The translations under genes and the position numbers were made by a program. From Paludibacteraceae bacterium (GTDB lineage: Bacteria; Bacteroidota; Bacteroidia; Bacteroidales; Paludibacteraceae), in assembly GCA_017412245.1 (NCBI GenBank), contig JAFPYI010000027.1, positions 1 through 61,435 of the forward strand: a stretch of 61,435 nt of DNA, in the 5' to 3' direction. Below, piece by piece: positions 51,601 to 59,942 of the stretch (its first letter is position 1; every line of letters starts with the position of its first letter). The notes under the pieces are model-generated. The model had not been told where the DNA came from, ran no database searches, and was given only the letters and a program-made list of their open reading frames with translations.

Positions 51601-54600
51601 AGGCATCCAGTAGTGCTGTTTGTTTCTCATCCAACAAAGAGATAGAACGTAGCGATGCTTCGGGAGCTTTAGCAAACGCTAACATCGCATTGCTAACCGA
51701 TTGAGCGAGAGACATCATCATCGCTTGGCTATAACGCCCATTGTCATATTCTATCGACACCGTCGGTTGACCATCTTTTTCTATGATATAAAAAGCTACC
51801 TTGAACTTCGGCACCTTGAGTTCCATACTCTCAACACCCACTTTTTTACCCTTTATGCGAAGCTCTGAGATAACACCTAATTGGTACGCATACATTATCT
51901 CCGCACTCAGGTTATAGTCTGCAGCTATCTGTGCAAAAGGATAGTTCTCATGAGCCAACGTATGTTCAAAATCGTCAGCTGTTTCACGAATGAAATTCTG
52001 CACAGTTTGGTCACCGATTTTACTACTGAGTGCCAATGTGTTTACCATCATGCCGATGGTATTCGCCATCTTAAGATTACTTCGCCCATTCGAGATGGTT
52101 GTGATGCATAACTCATCGTTATTTGTAAACCGTGCAAGGGTATAGTATACGGCCGCCAAAGTTAAACCTGCCGGAGTGACTTGAAGTTTATTTGCCAATT
52201 GTTCCGCTATATGCATATCCAGCGGGGCATAGACTTGTCCTATCTCTCCATCTGTTGGATTCGTTATATCAGCCGGAATTTCAGTTACACCTTCCACATC
52301 CGCTAAACGAGAATGGAAAAACTCACGTGCTTGAGTATACTCCAAACTATTTTCCGTTTCTTTTTCATCTGCCACAAATTGGGCGTATGTACACATCTCC
52401 GACTCAAGAGATTCTCCATTCAACAACCCACAAAGTTCATTGAAGAAAACGTCATACGAAGCTCCATCACAAACAAGGTGATGTATATCTGAATAAAGGT
52501 ATTGAGCACCTTCCGTACGTACGATAGCAAATCGACACAGTAGGTCTTTGGATAAATTAAACGGTCGAATGAACTCCGAACGATAGTTTTCCAGTTCATT
52601 CTCTTTTAATGTTACTACATCTATTTTTATTTTTTGATTTTTGTCCAATACCTGTTCTACTCCTGACTCTCCGGTTTGGAAATGCACAAAGAGTTCCGGG
52701 TGGTTTTGAACCACTTGTGTTAATGCTTGCTGCAATTCTTCCACACTAATTTCTTGCGGTATTTGTGCGCGCATAGGAATATTATAGAGTGTGGATGTAG
52801 GATTCTTCATGCATTCAAAATAGACACCGGTCTGAGAATAAGAAAGCGGGTAAGGTACTTGGAGAACGGATTCAGAACTTGTGCTTTTTACATCCTCTAA
52901 ACCGGAAGTATTCTGATTTCTATTTCCCGAATCCAATAATATCGCTAATATCTCATTCTCTATGGCTTGAATATTAGCACCTTTGATAAGGTTTTTAGCA
53001 TCGAGTTGAACTCCGAAATTTTTATAGACTTGCGTAGCCAATTTGATGGCTGAGATAGAAGAGAGACCTACATAGCGCAGATCGGTGGTGATGCCAAAAT
53101 CGGCATTTCCTACAATTCCGGTTACAATCTCTTTTAATTGCTCTTCTAACACATTCAGAGGCGCCACTTCCTTTGTACTTTGTCCTTCATCACTTTGTAC
53201 TTTCGGCGTCGGTAGTGCCCGTTTATTCACTTTCTGGTTTTGGTTCAGCGGAATAGCATCAATCTGCATAGTGACCGCCGGAACCATATAGGGCGGTTTT
53301 TGATCCAAGATAAACGCATTGAGTGCTTGTATGTCTATTTTTTCATCGCTGACGATATATGCCGCAATAAATTTTCCTCCGCCTTCAGGGAAATCGAAGG
53401 CTTGCACTGTAGCATCTTTAATGCCTGCAAACTGACGAATGACCGCTTCCACCTCTTTGAGCTCAATACGAAAGCCCCGAATCTTGACCTGACCGTCTTT
53501 GCGGCCGACGAACTCGATAGCTCCGTCCGCCCTATAACGGACTATATCTCCTGTTTTGTACACACGGATGCCATTCCAGTAAACAAAGGCTTCTTTCGTC
53601 TTTTCAGGTTGGTTGAGATAGCCAATGCCGACTTGCGGTCCTGCGACGAGTAATTCTCCTGCTGCTCCCCACGGTAATCGTTTGCCGGTTTTGGAAGTGA
53701 TAAAAATTTGGGCAGTATCATTAGGAAAACCAATAGGTATATTCGGTTCAGCTTTCGTCACCCTATAACTGGTGACATAAACCGTTGTTTCCGTTGGTCC
53801 GTATCCGTTTTGCAGAACATAAGCAGGCGGTTCAAGCGACATGAGTTTCTCACCTCCCGTTCCCAAGAACTGCATAGTTGGTATATCAGGATAGTTCTGC
53901 ACCATTTGCGTGGCGACCTGAGTAGTCATAAAAGTATGCGTGATCTCTTCTTTTACGAAGAAAGAGTGCAATGCTTCAAGGTCAAAACGGATGTCATCAC
54001 CAATGATATAAATAGCCGCACCCGCCACGATACATCCCCACAAGTCATGCATAAAAGCATCAAAACCATAGCCGGCATAAGTAGCATAGCGACTCTGAGG
54101 AGTAAGACCGATATGCCGAGTATGGAAATTGCAGAAAGTAAGGATATTCTGTTCAGACAACATAACACCTTTAGGTGTGCCGGTGGTACCTGAAGTATAA
54201 AGAAGAATAAAAGCATCTGTTCCCTCATATTTCGTAGCATCCTCCCGCATAAACTGCAATCGTTCCTCAGGATAAGAACTATCCAAAGGCATTGCGGTGA
54301 GACCTGTCTTAGCAATAGCCAAAGGCACGAGGACCATCTGTTCATCGCGCGGAACGGAATAACCGATGACATTAGGTCCACAGTGGTAGATCTTAGTTGA
54401 TGATTGATCGGCCTGGGTACTATCGATTGCGCATTGAGTTATTTGTGCCGATAGTTGGTCGGTGAGTTGGTCTACTTCAGCATATGTCAATCGTTTGTCT
54501 CCAGCCACAACGCAGACTGCTGACGGTTGTTCTGCCACGTGTTTTTTGAATCGTGCGATGAGAGAATCTCCTTTTACCGCTTGGTATTTCGAGATGTCAG

Positions 54601-55921
54601 TGTGAGAACTATTGAGGGCATCGAGCCATTGTATCTGTTCCTTAGAGCAGTAGTCAATGTCACCTATTTTTTCCGCCTTCACCATCGAATGTAGGATGGT
54701 ACTATAGGATGTCACGAGTTCCTGAATAAAAGCATCCGAATAGTCTGCGGTGCTATAACCCATCTTGAGGAGATACTGCTCATTCGCCTCCTCCAGTTCT
54801 GCCGAGAGTTTCCATCCGGGAACAAGTTTACGCAAATCAATAGGCGGGATTTGTTCATCACCTAATTGCAAGTTACGTCCGGCATCCACCACTGTTCCTT
54901 GATAAACGAACATCACTTGATTATTCAGTCCCAAGTCTTGCACAGCGTCCGGATAAGCGTAGTACATGTATTGGCGTGTATGGAGCTGTTGTTCGTCAAA
55001 CATTGCCATCAGTTCCTTCAGCCGCAAAGCGGAAGACTGATTGCCCCATTGTATAAAGACCGGCAAGGTGTGCACCATCATCGCGACAGTGTTTCTTGTG
55101 CGTCGATCGGTTCTACCGTAAAAGACCGTACAATACGACGCTTTCTCTTCCGCCGAATAAGCAGCCAATAATAATGCCCAAGCGGTTTGCATGACAGTAC
55201 TCTCTTTCGCATCCAAACGCTGCCTTATCGTTTGGATCTCTTTTTTAGTAATCGTAAGCGGATAGTACCGGTAGATAGATTTGGCTTGTGAGTCCTTGTC
55301 TAATTCAGCCTGCGGGATAGGCAAGCTATCTGTTTCGGCAGCGTCGCAGAAGGTTTTAGCATACCAATCGCGTGCATCTGCCATCCGTTTGTCGTCAGCG
55401 CGTTGCGCGGTTTCCTCTTGTGCGACCGCAGCTCCATCGAGCGTCTCCGGTGTGAGCGGTTGTCCGTTATAAGCTGCACTGATATCACGCGAGAGTGCCA
55501 TTAGAGAAAAACCATCGGAGAGCACATGATGTATATCAAGATAAAGATATTTACCATTTGGACATTTACCATTTACCACTTGATAGATCTCTGCTCGGTA
55601 AAGTCTCTCCCCATGAATATCCATTGTTCGTGCAAAAGTCTTCTGCACCTCCAACCACTCGTCTTCGGTTATATCAAATCGCTCTACCCATGGTTCCTTA
55701 CCCTCCACAACGACCGGCAGTCCTTCTTCGTCTTCCTCAATGCGACTGCACATATAAGGATGAGCACGAAGAGTATCGATTACAGCTCGCTGCAAGCGGT
55801 CTAAATCAATAGTTTCGGGTAAGGCAAATAATTCGGGAATTTGATAGTTCAACTCATCATCAACCGTTGTCTTACAGGCATAATAAACGCTTGTTTGTGA
55901 TTGGTTTAAGGGAGCTTTCAT
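48674..55921 (-). CDS. Nonribosomal peptide synthetase, C-A-PCP-C-A-PCP-R
   Basis: A single 2415-residue polypeptide has two modules and a reductive end. C1 has HHVLSDG near residue 130. A1 has LLYTSGTTGTPKG near 577 and NGYGPTE. PCP1 has VGLSSIS near 950. C2 has HHLVCDG near 1148, A2 LLYTSGSTGVPKG near 1587, PCP2 LGGTSL near 1967. The terminal reductase has TGATGYLGIH near 2056 and YMHSK. It should join two amino acids and release a dipeptide aldehyde; an N-terminal C domain also allows N-acylation. By-eye pocket residues are D-A-H-F-G-G-G-V-Y (A1) and D-A-M-F-S-G-G-I-F (A2), with no clear amino-acid call. No phosphopantetheinyl transferase or exporter is adjacent. It follows a STAS gene by 14 bases. 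Confidence 0.93.
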   Translation of the reverse strand: MKAPLNQSQTSVYYACKTTVDDELNYQIPELFALPETIDLDRLQRAVIDTLRAHPYMCSRIEEDEEGLPVVVEGKEPWVERFDITEDEWLEVQKTFARTMDIHGERLYRAEIYQVVNGKCPNGKYLYLDIHHVLSDGFSLMALSRDISAAYNGQPLTPETLDGAAVAQEETAQRADDKRMADARDWYAKTFCDAAETDSLPIPQAELDKDSQAKSIYRYYPLTITKKEIQTIRQRLDAKESTVMQTAWALLLAAYSAEEKASYCTVFYGRTDRRTRNTVAMMVHTLPVFIQWGNQSSALRLKELMAMFDEQQLHTRQYMYYAYPDAVQDLGLNNQVMFVYQGTVVDAGRNLQLGDEQIPPIDLRKLVPGWKLSAELEEANEQYLLKMGYSTADYSDAFIQELVTSYSTILHSMVKAEKIGDIDYCSKEQIQWLDALNSSHTDISKYQAVKGDSLIARFKKHVAEQPSAVCVVAGDKRLTYAEVDQLTDQLSAQITQCAIDSTQADQSSTKIYHCGPNVIGYSVPRDEQMVLVPLAIAKTGLTAMPLDSSYPEERLQFMREDATKYEGTDAFILLYTSGTTGTPKGVMLSEQNILTFCNFHTRHIGLTPQSRYATYAGYGFDAFMHDLWGCIVAGAAIYIIGDDIRFDLEALHSFFVKEEITHTFMTTQVATQMVQNYPDIPTMQFLGTGGEKLMSLEPPAYVLQNGYGPTETTVYVTSYRVTKAEPNIPIGFPNDTAQIFITSKTGKRLPWGAAGELLVAGPQVGIGYLNQPEKTKEAFVYWNGIRVYKTGDIVRYRADGAIEFVGRKDGQVKIRGFRIELKEVEAVIRQFAGIKDATVQAFDFPEGGGKFIAAYIVSDEKIDIQALNAFILDQKPPYMVPAVTMQIDAIPLNQNQKVNKRALPTPKVQSDEGQSTKEVAPLNVLEEQLKEIVTGIVGNADFGITTDLRYVGLSSISAIKLATQVYKNFGVQLDAKNLIKGANIQAIENEILAILLDSGNRNQNTSGLEDVKSTSSESVLQVPYPLSYSQTGVYFECMKNPTSTLYNIPMRAQIPQEISVEELQQALTQVVQNHPELFVHFQTGESGVEQVLDKNQKIKIDVVTLKENELENYRSEFIRPFNLSKDLLCRFAIVRTEGAQYLYSDIHHLVCDGASYDVFFNELCGLLNGESLESEMCTYAQFVADEKETENSLEYTQAREFFHSRLADVEGVTEIPADITNPTDGEIGQVYAPLDMHIAEQLANKLQVTPAGLTLAAVYYTLARFTNNDELCITTISNGRSNLKMANTIGMMVNTLALSSKIGDQTVQNFIRETADDFEHTLAHENYPFAQIAADYNLSAEIMYAYQLGVISELRIKGKKVGVESMELKVPKFKVAFYIIEKDGQPTVSIEYDNGRYSQAMMMSLAQSVSNAMLAFAKAPEASLRSISLLDEKQTALLDAFNETHVDYDDQQTILSLFKAQVTKTPDNIAVIFRDTRITYRELDELTDRIAAALKPTTNVIAIKVNRSEWMLIGALSVLKAGCAYMPLDPSYPEERLNYMQQDGNACMLLTEKELKDFSRTTSSSLGEMAGEKLDPSSLFILLYTSGSTGVPKGVMLEHRNLVAFCHWYQRYYDLRPGDKVAAYASFGFDANMMDMYPALTCGATVVIVPEDMRLNLPELGRYFDQEGVTHSFMTTQIGYQFATNIECHSLKHLSVGGEALSALTPPTAYQMHNGYGPTECTIFTTVYPLSGYEQHIPIGKPLDNLQLFVMDTDKHRLPLGAAGELWVSGPQIGRGYLNLPEKTAETFVSWNATDVHSDEAGLRCYRTGDIVRYLPDGNIQFVGRRDGQVKIRGFRIELKEVETVIREFSGIQDATVQAFDYPNGGKFIAAYVVSDQTIDVAALHAFIKERKPPYMVPTATMQIESIPLNQNQKVNKRALPTPKIQVDDHNYVKPANETEQLFADIFASVLSLDKVGANDNFFELGGTSLMVTRVIIEAEKVGQHIAYADLFSHPTPRLLTELVNGGQEKDTMENDQTISDFDYEPLNALLQKNTLDTFIKGERQSLGHVLLTGATGYLGIHVLRELIDSDAETITCLVRGKDQHDAERRVRNLLFYYFDRHFDDLFGTRLFVINGDVTANIKDQMVNDQRVNINTLFNCAANVKHFSKGTDIEDVNIGGAQRCVDFCLATGAHLVHVSTTSTGGIWIGDKTPLPVLSEQNIFFSQFLGNQYMHSKFLADRLILDAVAHQGLKAKIMRVGNLAARNYDGEFQVNFSTNSYMGRIKIFNMLACCPYEQYDQPTEFSPINETAKAIVLLAHTPAECTVFHPYNTHTRLLGDVLQGLEKIGTDIRFVETAVFNSVLQQAAEDPKKAALLTTMLAYQNMVNGQKTQIVERTNEYTAQVLLRMGFRWSEPDSEYISKMLLAINQLGFFDI
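49523..49552. repeat. 15-bp tandem repeat in the NRPS reductase domain
   Basis: ATTTACCCTTTGGTC and ATTTACCATTTGGTC are adjacent; on the coding strand they give the peptide DQMVNDQRVN after DVTANIK. Confidence 0.8.
55550..55578. repeat. Simple-repeat insertion in NRPS C1 domain
   Basis: TTTACCATTT occurs at 55550 and again 15 bp on, then TTTACCA 7 bp further; coding-strand peptide VVNGKCPNGKY, just before the catalytic HHVLSDG strand. Confidence 0.75.
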
Positions 55922-55935
55922 GGTTGTAGAATGGT

Positions 55936-56238
55936 TTAATCAATTTGAAAAATATTTTGGAAGCCGGACATGCGGAATATATCCGCTACATCTTCGTTAA
56001 GATTGGTGATGCGAATAGTTCCTCCTTTCGCTTCGGACTCTCGTTTGAGTTGCATAAAGAATCGCAATCCCGCCGAAGAGATATAGTCTAAGTCGGTGCA
56101 ATCAATGAGCAAAGGCGAGGCTGCATTGTCTAAGATGAGTTGGAGTTGGTCCTCTTGCTCTGTGGTGGCAACCGTGTCAAGTTCTCCGATGATACGAACC
56201 AGCGTTTCATCATTGAGTTTTTGAATACTGATTTCCAT
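55936..56238 (-). CDS. STAS-domain anti-sigma-factor antagonist-like protein
   Basis: The 100-residue protein is a single STAS domain: VRIIGELDTV, LLIDCTDLDYISSAGLRFFM, with the phosphorylatable Ser in the ISSAGLR motif. In partner switching a kinase phosphorylates this Ser and a PP2C phosphatase removes it. Its gene lies 4 bases after the SpoIIE-type gene and 14 before the NRPS, so all three form one operon. No sigma factor is adjacent. Confidence 0.92.
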   Translation of the reverse strand: MEISIQKLNDETLVRIIGELDTVATTEQEDQLQLILDNAASPLLIDCTDLDYISSAGLRFFMQLKRESEAKGGTIRITNLNEDVADIFRMSGFQNIFQID

Positions 56239-56242
56239 ATAG

Positions 56243-58276
56243 TTATAAATTTTTGATTATAGTCAATTCGTTTCTATTGTTATTTCGGCGGTATTGTACC
56301 TGATCTGCAATGTGCTTTATGAGCGCAATGCCGAGTCCTCCAATCCGGCGTTGTTCCACCGCGTTGGAAATATCTATGGGTGCTTGTGCCGTTGTGTCAA
56401 AAGGAATGCCATTGTCAGCGATTTGAATGGAAATGGCGTCATTGCTTTCGATTTTCAGTTCTATCCATTCGGCTTGGGCATAGTGAATGACGTTGACCAC
56501 CGCTTCCTCGAGTGCCACCTCCATCTTTTTGATAGCCCGTTTGTCCATTTGTGCGCAAAGAGCATAGTTATGGAAAGCGGTTTTGAGTATAGGCCATTGT
56601 TCCATCCGCGGCTCTGTACGCAGGGAAAGAGGTTGTGTTTCGGTGGTTTGCAGGACAGTCATTAAGGTCATATCATCCGTCTGTTCTGCTTTTCCTGTAA
56701 ATTGTACCCCTGCCTCTCCTATTGCCTCAAAACGACCGGCTTTTAGAGATGTGAGGTTATTTTTCACTATTTCCATCCAGCGTTGGATGCCTAACATCTC
56801 GTGTTTTTCGTTTCGTGCTTCCGTGATACCATCAGTATAAAGAACCAACAAGTCGTCTTTTCTGAGCATCATTCCTTGCTCCACGAAACGGAACTTGCCA
56901 TCATAACCTAACGGAATATTCGGTTCCAGGGGAATGGGAGTAATTTGAACACTCTCATTGTTTGCGCGCGAAACCAGAGGAGGCAAATGGCCGGCATTAC
57001 AATAGAGTAATTCGCCCGTGGGGATATGCAAGCGTCCGATAAAAGCCGTAACGAACATCATACTCGGGTTCTTATCGCTGAGAACAGCGTTCATATCTTC
57101 TATGATGGTTTTCGGCGATTGAAGTCGTAGCACAGCCGAACGGAAGAGATTGACCGTTGCACTCATAAACATCGCAGCCGTAATACTCTTTCCACTAACG
57201 TCACCAATGATGAAGAATAAGTCGTCTCCCCTACGGTAGAAATCATAGAGGTCTCCTCCGACTTCACGCATCGGCACCAAAGCCGCCTGCAACTCTACAT
57301 CCTGCCACTTATTGTCTTGAACCTTATCTCGTTCTCCTTCACGCAAGATGCCCTTTTGAATGGTACTGGCAATCTGTAGTTCACGTTCCATGACCTCGTT
57401 TGCCGTTTCCACTCGTGTAAACTTTCTTTGGTCCTGCAACAATCGACGTATAAGCAGTCCTGCGATGAAAAAACCGATAAGCAGGACAATCAAGGTGACC
57501 GTCGACACACGACTCATACCATCCCATAAGTGATGTTTTGGAACAGCAATGACTAACCGCATGTCGATGGGAGACATCACTTTTTCCGAGACAATCATAT
57601 CATCCCAATCGTCTGTTTCTCCGCTCTGGACAATCAGTGTTCCGTTGGAGCTATATAGCTGGCACACAGCATCTTCATAGGGTTTTGTCTCCATCAGCAC
57701 TTGTTTCGCCCATGCCAGGGTATAGTCCACAGCCACAACTCCTATCACGCTATCATTCTGGTCATACGCTTTTTGCGAATGCGTAAAAACCAAATCGTCC
57801 GTATGAACATCATTGTACGATTGGGTCCAATAGCCATTGTCATCACTTTTCATGGCTCCTATATACCAATCGCGCACTAAATAATTACGTTGTTCTTCGA
57901 AATGGCTATTGGAGATAGAACCATTTTCTCCTCGTATGGCACAGACGGAATAAATCTCTTCCTTAGGCGAGAAATGATAGGGTTCGTAGCAGATATAACA
58001 ACTGAAGAGATCCGGGAAACGCCAAAGCACATTTTCCAAAAGGGTATATAATGCCGTTGAGTCTTTTCCGTTATCCGGCAGAAAATGCACCAGTTCTGCA
58101 GTAGCGCCAGACATATCGTACACCTTAAAGAGCACATCTTTCTGCGCCAACTCCATTTTGAAATCAATACGGTGCAGAAGCCCTTTTTCGTTACGATGGT
58201 ATGACAAACCGAACTGAACCATCATAGCGATGACAAGAAATATAGCTGCTATTATGGGTACGTATTTCGTTCGCAT
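56243..58276 (-). CDS. Sensor with SpoIIE-type PP2C phosphatase and anti-sigma kinase domains
   Basis: The product is 677 residues from the ATG at 58276, which begins the signal-anchor MRTKYVPIIAAIFLVIAMMV. A periplasmic Cache-like sensor domain follows (about 30-250, with WYIGAMKSDDNGYWTQSYND and VIGVVAVDYTLA) and a second membrane helix (about 258-280). The PP2C/SpoIIE domain has VGGDLYDF, IGDVSGKSITAAMFM and YCNAGHLPP. A C-terminal HATPase domain has EEAVVNVIHYA, IADNGIPFD and GGLGIALIKHI. One protein thus joins phosphatase and kinase activities that act on STAS partners, here encoded next door. Confidence 0.9.
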   Translation of the reverse strand: MRTKYVPIIAAIFLVIAMMVQFGLSYHRNEKGLLHRIDFKMELAQKDVLFKVYDMSGATAELVHFLPDNGKDSTALYTLLENVLWRFPDLFSCYICYEPYHFSPKEEIYSVCAIRGENGSISNSHFEEQRNYLVRDWYIGAMKSDDNGYWTQSYNDVHTDDLVFTHSQKAYDQNDSVIGVVAVDYTLAWAKQVLMETKPYEDAVCQLYSSNGTLIVQSGETDDWDDMIVSEKVMSPIDMRLVIAVPKHHLWDGMSRVSTVTLIVLLIGFFIAGLLIRRLLQDQRKFTRVETANEVMERELQIASTIQKGILREGERDKVQDNKWQDVELQAALVPMREVGGDLYDFYRRGDDLFFIIGDVSGKSITAAMFMSATVNLFRSAVLRLQSPKTIIEDMNAVLSDKNPSMMFVTAFIGRLHIPTGELLYCNAGHLPPLVSRANNESVQITPIPLEPNIPLGYDGKFRFVEQGMMLRKDDLLVLYTDGITEARNEKHEMLGIQRWMEIVKNNLTSLKAGRFEAIGEAGVQFTGKAEQTDDMTLMTVLQTTETQPLSLRTEPRMEQWPILKTAFHNYALCAQMDKRAIKKMEVALEEAVVNVIHYAQAEWIELKIESNDAISIQIADNGIPFDTTAQAPIDISNAVEQRRIGGLGIALIKHIADQVQYRRNNNRNELTIIKNL

Positions 58277-58288
58277 AATCGGTCTCCA

Positions 58289-58315
58289 ATTTACATATCT
58301 CTGATATATGCAAAT
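58289..58315. promoter_or_regulatory. Inverted repeat upstream of the NRPS operon (candidate operator)
   Basis: ATTTACATAT and ATATGCAAAT are 10-bp arms with one mismatch around a 7-base centre, 13 bases ahead of the first start codon of the SpoIIE-STAS-NRPS operon. I see no convincing TAnnTTTG element there. Confidence 0.45.
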
Positions 58316-58323
58316 CTTAGGGA

Positions 58324-58353
58324 AAATGACATGCGCTCGAACGCATGTCATTT
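58324..58353 (-). terminator. Terminator of the hexuronate operon
   Basis: A perfect 12-bp stem AAATGACATGCG/CGCATGTCATTT with a 6-base loop, running into TTTT on the minus strand 20 bases after the MFS stop. Confidence 0.85.
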
Positions 58354-58372
58354 CCTAAAATTAATTGGTGTA

Positions 58373-59815
58373 TTATTTTATCTCGACCGGTTTATATTTC
58401 GGCACCAATGTTTTCATGACGCTCCAACCGATGAGGTAAGCTACGGCACAGATACAGAAGATAATCATATATCCTGCAGGTTTGCCTGTAAAGCCGGCAA
58501 ACTTGAATGCCTCTCCCATCTCAGCTGCATGATCAAAGAGCATACCTGAACCTTTATTAATCAGGAATGAGCCGACACCACCTGCCATAGCACCAATACC
58601 GGTGATAGTAGCAACTGCCGACTTCGGGAACATATCACCCGTGGTGGAGAAAATATTCGCACTCCAACTCTGGTGAGCTGCACCCACAATACCAATGATA
58701 ATAGCAACAGCCCAAGGGCCATAGACACCACCTAACGGTTGTGCAAAGAGTGCAAAAATCGGGAAGAAGGCAAAGATCAACATCGCACGCATACGACCTG
58801 CGTACGGCTCCATGCCTTTCTTCTCTACGAAGATCTTTGGAAGATATCCGCCAAACAGCGAAACAACCGTAACGATAGCGTACAAAGTGAAGATTAACGC
58901 TATACCCTGCGGGTCAGAAGCTTTGATACCAAACTGATCCTGGAAATAAGCCGGAGCCCAGAAGAGGAAGAACCACCAAACGCCATCGGTCATGAACTTA
59001 CCAAACGCAAACGACCATGTTTGGCGATGTTTGAAAGCCTCAGCAAACGACATCTGCTTTTCCTCTTTGTTTTCTTGCTTCGGAGCGTCTTTCTCATCTT
59101 GATGAATATACTCAAGCTCAGCTTCGTTCACGTGCTTGGACTCTTCCGGTTTGTCATAGACAAAAATCCAGATGCCGGCCCAGATGAAACCAAGTGCACC
59201 AATGATGATGAACGCCCACTCCCAACCAAGACTCTTTGCCAAGAGAGGAATAGTAGCCGGAGCAGCCAAAGCGCCGACAGAGGCACCTGCATTGAACAGG
59301 GCGGTAGCAAAAGCACGGTCTTTCTTCGGGAAGTACTCTGCCGTTACCTTGATAGCTGCAGGGAAGTTGCCTGCTTCACCTAATCCAAGGATCAGACGAC
59401 AGATGAGGAAGAGCCATACACTCACCATCGAGATGGAACTTGCTATTGCACCTGTTGCATTCAATAATGCTGCTTTATCTGCTACGCCCACGATATTTTC
59501 AGTTACCCAACCGCAACCTGCGTGCATTACAGCACCAAGCGACCATACAATGATGGCAATCAGGTATCCTTTTTTCGTGCCCATCCAGTCGATAAATTTA
59601 CCGGCGAAAAGACAGAAAATAGCATACGCAATAGAGAACACACCGGTGATGGTTCCATAGTCGGAATCTGTCCAGTGAAACTCAGGTTGAATAAACTCTT
59701 TGAAGGTCAACGAAAGGACTTGACGGTCCATATAATTGACTGTTGTGGCGAAGAAAAGCATCGCACACATGACCCAACGCCAGTTGGTCAGGACAGCTTT
59801 TTTAACGTCATTCAT
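58373..59815 (-). CDS. MFS hexuronate-type transporter
   Basis: The 480-residue protein has twelve predicted membrane helices and the anion:cation symporter signatures: NYMDRQVLSLTF in helix 1, FAGKFIDWMGTKKGY in loop 2-3 and RLILGLGEAGNFPAAIKVTAEYFPKKDRA in helices 4-5. This is the ExuT/GudP group that imports hexuronates or aldonates with protons. It sits downstream of kdgA and the partial kdgK on the same strand, consistent with uptake of galacturonate/glucuronate. A terminator follows. Confidence 0.9.
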   Translation of the reverse strand: MNDVKKAVLTNWRWVMCAMLFFATTVNYMDRQVLSLTFKEFIQPEFHWTDSDYGTITGVFSIAYAIFCLFAGKFIDWMGTKKGYLIAIIVWSLGAVMHAGCGWVTENIVGVADKAALLNATGAIASSISMVSVWLFLICRLILGLGEAGNFPAAIKVTAEYFPKKDRAFATALFNAGASVGALAAPATIPLLAKSLGWEWAFIIIGALGFIWAGIWIFVYDKPEESKHVNEAELEYIHQDEKDAPKQENKEEKQMSFAEAFKHRQTWSFAFGKFMTDGVWWFFLFWAPAYFQDQFGIKASDPQGIALIFTLYAIVTVVSLFGGYLPKIFVEKKGMEPYAGRMRAMLIFAFFPIFALFAQPLGGVYGPWAVAIIIGIVGAAHQSWSANIFSTTGDMFPKSAVATITGIGAMAGGVGSFLINKGSGMLFDHAAEMGEAFKFAGFTGKPAGYMIIFCICAVAYLIGWSVMKTLVPKYKPVEIK

Positions 59816-59893
59816 TTTAATTTACGATTTAATCATTTACAATTTGTTCATTTATTTGGTCATTGAATCATTTAGTTAAATGGCTAAACAGCC

Positions 59894-59937
59894 AAATGGT
59901 ACATAAATGGTACATGTTAAACAACCAAATGGTACAT
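59894..59937. repeat. 11-bp-period array between kdgA and the transporter
   Basis: AAATGGTACAT, AAATGGTACAT, GTTAAACAACC and AAATGGTACAT fall in 11-bp steps. More A/T-rich CATTTA-type simple sequence precedes it at 59830-59880. Confidence 0.85.
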
Positions 59938-59942
59938 GAACA

